Assembly (NCBI RefSeq): GCF_014859355.1
Contig: NZ_JACUUJ010000011.1
Span: 1 to 64,000 of the forward strand
DNA from: Yoonia sp.
Lineage (GTDB): Bacteria > Pseudomonadota > Alphaproteobacteria > Rhodobacterales > Rhodobacteraceae
Direction of reading: 5' to 3'
Length of the DNA stretch: 64,000 nucleotides
Part shown: positions 8,705-16,834 of the stretch, one piece after another
How positions within the stretch are numbered: position 1 is the first letter of the stretch
Layout: the number at the start of each line of letters is the position of its first letter
Program-made: the position numbers and the translations under genes
Notes under the pieces: model-generated
Seen by the model: only the letters and a program-made list of their open reading frames with translations
Databases searched by the model: none
Told to the model about the DNA's origin: nothing

Positions 8705-9312
8705 CTGCGATGCCCGACATTGATCCGGTCACCCCCGAAGACCGTCTGCGGGCGGATCTTTATAATTATCTCGGGCTGATGCTGTCAGGGCCACCCGATG
8801 AAATGCTGCTGGTGCAAACGGCCGATCTTCATGGCGATGACAGCGCGCTGGGTCAGGCGATCACGCAGCTGGCGCGGGTGGCAAGGGTCTGCAAGCCAAA
8901 GGCGGTGCGCAGTGAATACAATGCGCTGTTCATCGGGCTTGGCAGGGGTGAATTGCTACCTTTTGCCAGCTATTATCTGACGGGTTTCCTGAATGAAAAA
9001 CCGCTTGCCGCCTTGCGTGCCGACATGGCGGCGCGGGGCATCGGGCGTGCGCCCAACGTGTTTGAACCCGAAGACAACATCGCGTCGCTGATGGAAATGA
9101 TGGGCGGAATGATCGTGGGCCGCTTTGCCGGCCCGCCAGCGGATCTGCAAACGCAGAAAGCATTTTTCAACAAACATATCGGATCATGGGCCGGACATTT
9201 TTTCAGCGATCTGGAAGCTGCGAAAAATTCGGTTCTTTATGCCTCGGTCGGGGCGGTGGGCCGGAATATGATGGACATCGAACGCGAGGCGTTTCGCATG
9301 ATTGCGGAGTAA
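8701..9312 (+). CDS. TorD/DmsD family molybdoenzyme chaperone
   Basis: RADLYNYLGLMLSGPPDEMLL...EYNALFIGLGRGELLPFASYYLTGFLNEKPLAALRADM. Confidence 0.85.
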   Translation: MTAMPDIDPVTPEDRLRADLYNYLGLMLSGPPDEMLLVQTADLHGDDSALGQAITQLARVARVCKPKAVRSEYNALFIGLGRGELLPFASYYLTGFLNEKPLAALRADMAARGIGRAPNVFEPEDNIASLMEMMGGMIVGRFAGPPADLQTQKAFFNKHIGSWAGHFFSDLEAAKNSVLYASVGAVGRNMMDIEREAFRMIAE

Positions 9313-9365
9313 TCCGTTAACAAGACGGCGGTTTGCCCGCCTTAGGAAAGAAAAGGAAGGCTCTG

Positions 9366-9551
9366 ATGGCCAACGAAAACAAAGATGGTGCAAGCCGTCG
9401 CGATTTTCTGAAACTGGGTGTCGCGGCACCGGCGGCGGTGGCAGCTGCCACAACCGGCACGGCAGCAGCGGCGCAACCGGTCGATCTGTTATCCAACAAG
9501 ATGCAGGATACCGAACACACCCGCGCCTATCTGGCCAGCGCCCGTTTTTAA
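9366..9551 (+). CDS. Formate dehydrogenase region twin-arginine mini-protein
   Basis: 61 aa; SRRDFLKLGVAAPAAVAAATTG TAT motif; directly upstream of fdhA. Confidence 0.8.
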   Translation: MANENKDGASRRDFLKLGVAAPAAVAAATTGTAAAAQPVDLLSNKMQDTEHTRAYLASARF

Positions 9552-9626
9552 GGAATTTCGGGGTATCGTCCGAAACAACGCAACCCAGCCAGCCCGGACG
9601 ATCCGGGGCCAGCAAGGGAGAGAGAC

Positions 9627-12500
9627 ATGTTAAAGAAAAAAACCAATGGGGTCGCACGGCGCGCAAGCATCGACACACCGACCGCAAAAGGTACTGTTGA
9701 CCGCCGCACATTTCTGCGCGGTTCTGGTCTGACCATCGGCGGGTTGACCGCGATTGCCGCAACTGGCGGCACCGTCACGGCGGCAAATGCGCAGGCCGTC
9801 GATAGCGCGGTTCAGACGATCAAATCGGTCTGCACCCATTGTTCGGTCGGTTGCACCGTGGTGGCAGAGGTCCGCAACGGCGTCTGGACGGGGCAGGAAC
9901 CCGGCTGGGACAGCCCGTTCAACCTTGGCGCCCATTGCGCCAAAGGCGCGGCAGTGCGGGAACACGCGCACGGCGAACGCCGCCTGAAATACCCGATGAA
10001 GAAAGAAAACGGCGAATGGGTGCGCATCAGCTGGGAACAGGCGATTGACGAAATCGGCGACCAGATGATGCAGATCCGCGACGAAAGCGGCCCAGACAGC
10101 GTTTATTGGCTTGGCTCGGCCAAGCATAACAACGAACAGGCCTATCTGTTCCGCAAGTTTGCCTCTTATTGGGGCACTAATAACGTGGACCATCAGGCGC
10201 GGATTTGTCATTCGACCACTGTTGCGGGTGTGGCGAACACATGGGGCTATGGCGCCATGACCAACAGCTACAACGACATGCACAAGTCCAAGGCGATTTT
10301 CCTGATCGGTGGCAACCCCGCCGAGGCGCACCCTGTGTCGCTGCTGCATATGCTGAAAGCCAAGGAAGAAAACAACGCCCCGCTGATCGTCTGCGATCCG
10401 CGCTTTACCCGCACGGCAGCCCATGCGGACGAATACGTGCGTTTCCGGCCTGGTTCTGACGTAGCGCTGGTTTGGGGGATTCTGTGGCACATTTTTGAAA
10501 ACCGCTGGGAAGATGCGGAATTCATCCGCACCCGTGTCTGGGGCATGGACCAGATCCGCGACGAGGTTAAAAAATGGACCCCCGAGGAAGTGGAGCGCGT
10601 CACCGGCGCGCCGGGTGAACAACTGCGCCGCGTGGCCTTTACGCTGGCCAACAACCGCCCCGGCACTTTGATCTGGTGTATGGGCGGCACGCAGCACTCG
10701 AACGGCAACAACAACACCCGCGCCTATTGCATACTGCAACTCGCGCTGGGGAATGTCGGTGTCGCCGGTGGTGGCACCAATATTTTCCGTGGGCACGACA
10801 ACGTGCAGGGCGCAACCGACCTTGGGGTGCTGGCTGATACGCTGCCCGGATATTATGGTTTGGCCCCCGGCGCATGGGCGCATTGGGCGCGTGTCTGGGA
10901 AGAAGACCTTGACTGGCTCAAGGGGCGTTTTTCTGATGCGTCTTACGGCGACACCTCGATGATGAACCTGAACGGGATCACGGTCAGCCGCTGGATTGAT
11001 GGCGTGCTGGAAGACAAGGAAAACATCGACCAGCCAGACAACACCCGCGCCATGGTGCTGTGGGGGCATGCGCCCAACAGCCAGACCCGGCAAAAGGAAA
11101 TGAAGACGGCGATGGAAAAGCTCGACCTTTTGGTCGTGGTTGATCCATACCCGACCGTGTCTGCCGTGTTGCAGGACCGCACCGATGGTGTGTATCTGCT
11201 GCCCGCTTGCACGCAGTTCGAAACGCGCGGGTCCGTCACCGCATCCAACCGGTCGCTGCAATGGCGCGACAAGGTGGTGGAACCGCTGTTTGAATCGCTG
11301 CCCGATCACACGATCATGGCAAAGTTTTCGGAAAAATTCGGCTTCCACGACAGGATCTTCCGCAACATCGCGATTGATGAGGGCGGAGAGCCGAACATCG
11401 AGGACATCACCCGCGAATTCAACCGCGGCATGTGGACCATCGGCTATACCGGCCAAAGCCCGGAGCGGCTGAAGCTGCATATGGCCAACCAGCACACATT
11501 CGACCGCACGACGTTGCGCGCAGTGGGTGGCCCTGCTGACGGTGATACCTACGGTCTGCCTTGGCCTTGCTGGGGTACAGCGGAAATGAACCATCCCGGG
11601 TCTGCGAACCTTTATGACATGTCGATCCCTGTGGCGCAGGGTGGCATGGGTTTTCGCGCCCGTTTCGGGGTTGAACGCGACGGTGACAATCTGCTGGCTG
11701 AAGGGGTTTACCCTGTCGGGTCCGAAATTCAGGACGGATACCCTGAATTCACCATGCAGATGCTGATGGATCTGGGATGGGATGGTGACCTGACGGCGGA
11801 TGAACGCGCTGCGATCGACGCGGTGGGCGGCCCAACCGCCAACTGGAAAACCGACCTGTCGGGCGGGATCCAGCGTGTTGCGATCAAACATGGCTGCGCC
11901 CCTTACGGCAACGCCAAGGCCCGCACAGTCGTGTGGACCTTCCCCGATCCGGTGCCGCTGCACCGCGAACCCCTGTATAGCAACCGCCGCGATCTGGTGG
12001 CCGATTATCCCACCTATGAGGACCGCAAATTCTGGCGTGTGCCAACACTTTACAAATCGATCCAGGAAAACGATTTTTCGCAAGAATATCCGATCATCCT
12101 GACATCGGGGCGTCTGGTGGAATACGAAGGTGGCGGCGATGAAACCCGGTCAAACCCTTGGCTGGCCGAATTGCAGCAGGACATGTTCGTTGAAATCAAC
12201 ATCCGCGACGCCAACAACCTTGGTGTGCGTGACGGCGCACAGGTCTGGGTCGAAGGCCCCGAAGGCGGAAAGGTCAAGGTGATGGCAATGGTGACCGAAC
12301 GGGTGGGCAGTGGCGTGGCCTTCATGCCTTTCCACTTTGGTGGGCACCTTGAAGGTGTTGATTTGCGGCACAAATACCCCGACGGCGCTGACCCCTATGT
12401 CTTGGGCGAAAGCACCAACACCGCACAAACCTATGGCTATGATTCAGTGACCCAGATGCAAGAGACCAAAGCGACTCTTTGCAAAATCTGGGCAGCGTAA
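9627..12500 (+). CDS. fdhA: Formate dehydrogenase subunit alpha (molybdopterin; TAT-exported; Cys form)
   Basis: RRTFLRGSGLTIGG TAT signal; CTHCSVGCTVVAEVRNG Fe-S motif; QARICHSTTVAGVANTWGYGAMTNS with Cys codon TGT at 10206-10208. Confidence 0.93.
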   Translation: MLKKKTNGVARRASIDTPTAKGTVDRRTFLRGSGLTIGGLTAIAATGGTVTAANAQAVDSAVQTIKSVCTHCSVGCTVVAEVRNGVWTGQEPGWDSPFNLGAHCAKGAAVREHAHGERRLKYPMKKENGEWVRISWEQAIDEIGDQMMQIRDESGPDSVYWLGSAKHNNEQAYLFRKFASYWGTNNVDHQARICHSTTVAGVANTWGYGAMTNSYNDMHKSKAIFLIGGNPAEAHPVSLLHMLKAKEENNAPLIVCDPRFTRTAAHADEYVRFRPGSDVALVWGILWHIFENRWEDAEFIRTRVWGMDQIRDEVKKWTPEEVERVTGAPGEQLRRVAFTLANNRPGTLIWCMGGTQHSNGNNNTRAYCILQLALGNVGVAGGGTNIFRGHDNVQGATDLGVLADTLPGYYGLAPGAWAHWARVWEEDLDWLKGRFSDASYGDTSMMNLNGITVSRWIDGVLEDKENIDQPDNTRAMVLWGHAPNSQTRQKEMKTAMEKLDLLVVVDPYPTVSAVLQDRTDGVYLLPACTQFETRGSVTASNRSLQWRDKVVEPLFESLPDHTIMAKFSEKFGFHDRIFRNIAIDEGGEPNIEDITREFNRGMWTIGYTGQSPERLKLHMANQHTFDRTTLRAVGGPADGDTYGLPWPCWGTAEMNHPGSANLYDMSIPVAQGGMGFRARFGVERDGDNLLAEGVYPVGSEIQDGYPEFTMQMLMDLGWDGDLTADERAAIDAVGGPTANWKTDLSGGIQRVAIKHGCAPYGNAKARTVVWTFPDPVPLHREPLYSNRRDLVADYPTYEDRKFWRVPTLYKSIQENDFSQEYPIILTSGRLVEYEGGGDETRSNPWLAELQQDMFVEINIRDANNLGVRDGAQVWVEGPEGGKVKVMAMVTERVGSGVAFMPFHFGGHLEGVDLRHKYPDGADPYVLGESTNTAQTYGYDSVTQMQETKATLCKIWAA

Positions 12501-12513
12501 GGAGACCAATAAG

Positions 12514-13107
12514 ATGGCAAGAGCAAAGTTTCTCGTCGATGCCGAACGCTGCATTGAATGCAATGCCTGCGTGACAGCGTGTAAAAACGAACACGAAGTG
12601 CCTTGGGGCATTAACCGCCGCAAGGTGGTGACGATCAATGACGGCAAGCCGGGCGAACGCTCGATTTCGGTCGCTTGCATGCATTGTTCCGATGCGCCCT
12701 GTATGGCGGTCTGCCCGGTCGATTGCTTTTATCAGAACGAAGAAGGGATCGTGCTGCACTCCAAGGATCTGTGCATCGGGTGTGGCTACTGTTTTTATGC
12801 GTGCCCCTTTGGTGCGCCGCAGTATCCGCAGGCTGGCAACTTCGGGTCACGCGGCAAGATGGACAAATGCACCTTCTGCGCCGGTGGCCCCGAGGAAAAC
12901 CACAGCCAGGCTGAGTTCCAGAAATACGGCCGCAACCGGATCGCCGAAGGCAAACTGCCGATCTGTGCGGAAATGTGCGCGACCAAGGCCCTGCTGGCCG
13001 GTGACGGTGCCGAAGTGTCGGACATCTACCGCGAACGGGTGGTTGCCCGTGGTTTCGGGTCCGGCGCATGGGGCTGGGGCACGGCCTATCAGATGAAGGC
13101 CCAGTAA
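12514..13107 (+). CDS. Formate dehydrogenase FDH3 subunit beta (4Fe-4S)
   Basis: CIECNACVTACKNEHEVPWGINRRKVV; CMHCSDAPCMAVCP; CIGCGYCFYACPFGAPQ. Confidence 0.92.
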   Translation: MARAKFLVDAERCIECNACVTACKNEHEVPWGINRRKVVTINDGKPGERSISVACMHCSDAPCMAVCPVDCFYQNEEGIVLHSKDLCIGCGYCFYACPFGAPQYPQAGNFGSRGKMDKCTFCAGGPEENHSQAEFQKYGRNRIAEGKLPICAEMCATKALLAGDGAEVSDIYRERVVARGFGSGAWGWGTAYQMKAQ

Positions 13108-13127
13108 CCGCTTCGCCGACATCTCAC

Positions 13128-13151
13128 GGGGCGGCCTTTCGGGGCCGTCCC
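13128..13151 (+). terminator. GC-rich hairpin between beta and gamma FDH genes (attenuator or weak terminator)
   Basis: GGGGCGGCC-TTTCG-GGGCCGTCCC, followed by TTCGTCTTTCC. Confidence 0.45.
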
Positions 13152-13180
13152 TTCGTCTTTCCAGCCACAGGATCTGACCT

Positions 13181-14383
13181 ATGCTCCGCCTGATCGCCAC
13201 TTGCCTGTTCTGCTTCATTGCCGCCGCTGCCCCCGCGCAAGACCGCGCGCCAAATGACAGCACCGTCTTGACCAACCCGGCGGTGTCGGGCCTAGAGGAT
13301 ATTTTGCGCCGTCAGCAAGCGTTGAAAACCGCCGATGGCGCAGAACGTGCCACCCAAATCGGTGATCCCGCTGTTGCATCACCCGAAACGGATCAACTGG
13401 GCACGCTTGGCGGTGCATCCGATGCCGACCTGTGGCGCGCCTATCGGTTCAATGCGGCCGATATCTACACACAGTCACGGGGTCCGGCCAGCACGACGCT
13501 GATCCAGGACAGCGGCATGTGGTGGCTGGCAGTCCGCGAAGGACCACTGGCCACTTATGGCGCATGGCTTTTGGTCGGCACGATCGGCCTGCTGGCGCTG
13601 TTCTATCTGTTGCGCGGGCGGGTGCGGATCGATGGCGAAAAGACAGGCCGCACGATCACGCGTTTCAAATCCTTTGAACGGTTCGGTCACTGGCTATTGG
13701 CGGGGTCGTTCGTTGTTCTGGGGATCACCGGGTTGATTTCGCTGTTTGGACGCAAGGTGATGATCCCGTTGTTCGGGCATGATAGTTTTTCTATCCTCGC
13801 GATTGCGTCGAAATGGGTGCACAACAACATTTCATGGGCCTTCATGATCGCGCTTGTATTGATCTTTTTCATGTGGGTGCTGGAAAACATCCCCAATCGG
13901 CTGGATCTGAAATGGATCGCCGTGGGCGGCGGGCTGTTCAAAAAGGGCGTGCACCCGCCCGCCAAGAAATTCAATGCCGGCCAAAAGGTGATATTCTGGT
14001 CGGTAATCGTGCTAGGCACCTCGATTTCGGTGTCGGGGCTGGCGCTGCTGTTTCCGTTCGAACTGCCGATGTTCGGGAAAACCTTTGGGGTGCTCAACGC
14101 GACCGGGCTGCCGGAACTGATGGGACTGGGTGTGCTGCCGACCCAACTGACCCCGCACGCGGAAATGCAGTTTTCGCAGCTCTGGCATGCCATCATGGGG
14201 TTCGTCCTGATGGCGATCATTCTGGCGCATATCTATATCGGGTCGGTTGGCATGGAAGGCGCGTTTGATGCCATGGGGTCCGGCGAGGTCGAAGAGCAAT
14301 GGGCGCGCGAACACCACAGCCTGTGGGTGGACGAGGTGAAGGCGAAAGAGACGTCTACCGCCGCAGCCACGCCAGCTGAATAA
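13181..14383 (+). CDS. Formate dehydrogenase subunit gamma (cytochrome b556-type)
   Basis: Multi-TM protein; ITRFKSFERFGHWLLAGSFVVLGITGLISLFG; HIYIGSVGMEGAFDAMGSGEVEEQWAREHHSLW. Confidence 0.9.
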   Translation: MLRLIATCLFCFIAAAAPAQDRAPNDSTVLTNPAVSGLEDILRRQQALKTADGAERATQIGDPAVASPETDQLGTLGGASDADLWRAYRFNAADIYTQSRGPASTTLIQDSGMWWLAVREGPLATYGAWLLVGTIGLLALFYLLRGRVRIDGEKTGRTITRFKSFERFGHWLLAGSFVVLGITGLISLFGRKVMIPLFGHDSFSILAIASKWVHNNISWAFMIALVLIFFMWVLENIPNRLDLKWIAVGGGLFKKGVHPPAKKFNAGQKVIFWSVIVLGTSISVSGLALLFPFELPMFGKTFGVLNATGLPELMGLGVLPTQLTPHAEMQFSQLWHAIMGFVLMAIILAHIYIGSVGMEGAFDAMGSGEVEEQWAREHHSLWVDEVKAKETSTAAATPAE

Positions 14384-14395
14384 AGGATACAGATC

Positions 14396-14521
14396 ATGAA
14401 ACCGATGCTGATTGCCTTTGTCGTGGCCGGGCTGATTGCGTTTGGTGCGGATTATGGGCTGGATTATGCTGGCTTTACCTCGCAAGAACGCACAGCCGGT
14501 GCGGCGGTCCGGCTGGACTGA
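14396..14521 (+). CDS. 41-aa putative membrane mini-protein downstream of FDH gamma
   Basis: ATG...TGA reads MKPMLIAFVVAGLIAFGADYGLDYAGFTSQERTAGAAVRLD; starts 12 nt after the FDH gamma stop; absent from the ORF track. Confidence 0.65.
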   Translation: MKPMLIAFVVAGLIAFGADYGLDYAGFTSQERTAGAAVRLD

Positions 14522-14631
14522 CGCGCCACACTGCACTTGCCGGTTGTACGCGTAAAAAGTTGCGGAAGGGGCTGGTCGACAGTTTCTAAATCGTTATCGT
14601 CGCTGTGAAGCCGCGTAAGGAGACCCGCACG

Positions 14632-15783
14632 ATGACGCACCAAAACCCTATTCGCCTTGGTATGGTAGGGGGCGGCAATGACGCCTTTATCGGCGGGGTC
14701 CACCGGATTGCGGCGCGTATTGACGGGCGGTTCACGCTGGTTGCCGGGGCGCTGTCATCGACGCCAGAAAAGGCGCGCGCATCCGGTGCGGCACTGGGGC
14801 TGGACCCCGCGCGCACCTATGACGATTTCAAGGCCATGGCGATCCGCGAGGCGCGGCTGAAAGACGGGATCGCGGCGGTGGCGATCGTCACCCCCAACCA
14901 CGTGCATTATGCTGCGGCGCGTGAATTTCTCAAACGCGGCATCCACGTGATCTGCGACAAACCCCTGACCGCGACGATGGCAGACGCTCGTAAACTGGCC
15001 AAGGCCGCCCAAGACAGCGACGCGCTGTTCGTTCTGACGCATAATTACACCGGCTATCCGATGATGCGGCAGGCCCGACAGATGGTGGCCGATGGCCAGT
15101 TGGGTAACCTGAATGTGGTGCAGGTGGAATATGCCCAGGATTGGCTGACGCGGGCGGATGACAGTAAACAGGCAGCGTGGCGGACGGACCCCGCGCAATC
15201 GGGTCTGGGCGGGGCGACGGGCGATATCGGCACCCATGCGTTCAATCTGGCCAGTTTCGTCACCGGGCTGGAACTGGACAGCCTGTCGGCGGATTTGCAG
15301 GCCTTTGTCAGCGGGCGGCAGTTGGATGACAACGCCCACGTGATGCTGCGGTTCAAAGGCGGCGCGCGCGGGATGCTGTGGTGCAGCCAGGTCGCGCCCG
15401 GCAATGAAAACGGGCTGCGGTTGCGGATCTATGGCGACAAGGGCGGGCTGGAATGGGCGCAGGAAAACCCCAACCAGCTGTGGTTCACGCCCTTTGGTGA
15501 ACCCAAGCGCCTGTTGACGCGCGGCGGCGCGGGCGCGGGTGATGCGGCCAACCGTGTCACCCGTATTCCTGCTGGCCACCCAGAGGGCTATCTGGAAGGC
15601 TTTGCCACAATCTATCGCGAGGCGGCGGATGCGATTGTGGCCCATCGTGACGGGCGCGATGTGGCGGCGGATGTGACCTATCCGACCATTCAGGACGGTC
15701 TTGCAGGTATGCAATTCGTCGATGCCTGCGTGCGGTCGTCGAAACGCAACGGCGCTTGGGTAAGGCTGGTTTCAGCTGGATGA
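14632..15783 (+). CDS. Gfo/Idh/MocA family oxidoreductase
   Basis: IRLGMVGGGNDAFIGGVHRIAARIDGRF; HVICDKPLTATMADARKL; RBS AAGGAG upstream. Confidence 0.9.
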   Translation: MTHQNPIRLGMVGGGNDAFIGGVHRIAARIDGRFTLVAGALSSTPEKARASGAALGLDPARTYDDFKAMAIREARLKDGIAAVAIVTPNHVHYAAAREFLKRGIHVICDKPLTATMADARKLAKAAQDSDALFVLTHNYTGYPMMRQARQMVADGQLGNLNVVQVEYAQDWLTRADDSKQAAWRTDPAQSGLGGATGDIGTHAFNLASFVTGLELDSLSADLQAFVSGRQLDDNAHVMLRFKGGARGMLWCSQVAPGNENGLRLRIYGDKGGLEWAQENPNQLWFTPFGEPKRLLTRGGAGAGDAANRVTRIPAGHPEGYLEGFATIYREAADAIVAHRDGRDVAADVTYPTIQDGLAGMQFVDACVRSSKRNGAWVRLVSAG

Positions 15784-15976
15784 CATGCGATCCGCAGACC
15801 GCGTGTCGATCCCGCGACGCGTTGCGCGTGCCCTTCCGCACAACGGGAATCAGTAAATCCGGTTAAAACAAAAACAATCCCATGCGACAGAACCGTTGTG
15901 CCAGCCGTTAAACTGCTGTAATCTAGCTGGGTTACGCGCAGGGTTAACTGCGGACATCACCCAAAGTTCTCATGCA

Positions 15977-16225
15977 ATGTTTCTGATGCGTTTTGCTGCC
16001 TATGAGCAGCAGATGAAGTGGGCCGCAGTGGTGCTGGGCATTGCCAGCACGATCTGCGTCGTGCAGGGTTGGCAACTGGGCGCAATGATGTTGAGCCTGC
16101 CGTTTTGCATGATCTGGATGTATTGCGGATGGCTGCGCCGCGAGCCGCAATTGAAATACATCAACATGCTGTTTGCCGTGCTTTATGTGTACGGAATAGC
16201 AAGGTATTTTATCGTCGCGGATTAA
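15977..16225 (+). CDS. Small conserved-hypothetical membrane protein
   Basis: MFLMRFAAYEQQMKWAAVVLGIASTICVVQGWQLGAMMLSLPFCMIWMYCGWLRREPQLKYINMLFAVLYVYGIARYFIVAD. Confidence 0.65.
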   Translation: MFLMRFAAYEQQMKWAAVVLGIASTICVVQGWQLGAMMLSLPFCMIWMYCGWLRREPQLKYINMLFAVLYVYGIARYFIVAD

Positions 16226-16272
16226 AGCGTTGCGACAGACAAGCAGTTGGCGCTTTTTGGGGGTGGATCAGC

Positions 16273-16833
16273 CTAACGCGCAAGGGTCCGCGCGATCTGT
16301 TCGGACAATCCCAGCAGCGCGCGTGCCTGCGCCTCTGCGATGCTGCCAAGGCTGAGGTCGGGCATCGGCACCGCAATGGCAAAGCGGTGGGTGGAATTGC
16401 GATAGGCGATGCGGTCACCACCAACATAATACTGCCCTGCCAACCGGAATGTGCCATCGGCGCCTGCCAGCATTTGCGCCACGCGCACGTCAACGGCCAC
16501 ATCGGCCAGTTCGACAAAGGGCCAGGGTTCCGGCCCGACGTCGATGTTAAGGATATCCGACAGGTTGCGCGTCAGCACCAGCGTGACGGCGCGCTGCGGA
16601 TCGTCCGCCCAGAACACATTCTGATTGGCGCCGATCAACCCGGCGGGGGTTTCAACGGCGATTTCGTCGACCGCGGCATAGGTGGGCAGGGACACCGTGC
16701 GCAAAAGCGCGCTGTTCACCCGTGGTTGCAGTTGCAGTTGCGATTGCAGCGCAGGCATGGCCAATCTGTCAGCCGGTGGTGTGCAGCCCGCGACCAGCGC
16801 CGTTATCGCCACGATTGTCATTTTTTTCAGCAT
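16273..16833 (-). CDS. pqiC: PqiC/ABC-type transport auxiliary lipoprotein
   Basis: Lipobox-like VAGCTPP; downstream of the MCE protein. Confidence 0.75.
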   Translation of the reverse strand: MLKKMTIVAITALVAGCTPPADRLAMPALQSQLQLQPRVNSALLRTVSLPTYAAVDEIAVETPAGLIGANQNVFWADDPQRAVTLVLTRNLSDILNIDVGPEPWPFVELADVAVDVRVAQMLAGADGTFRLAGQYYVGGDRIAYRNSTHRFAIAVPMPDLSLGSIAEAQARALLGLSEQIARTLAR

Positions 16834-16834
16834 C

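Noticed and set aside
9630-12083. 817-aa minus-strand ORF fully antisense to fdhA
   Set aside because: Typical shadow ORF in high-GC coding DNA; no recognisable domains; fdhA on the plus strand is unambiguous.
16223-16257. Weak AAAGCG...CGCTTTTT hairpin between convergent genes
   Set aside because: Only a 6-bp stem with a long loop; too weak to call a terminator.
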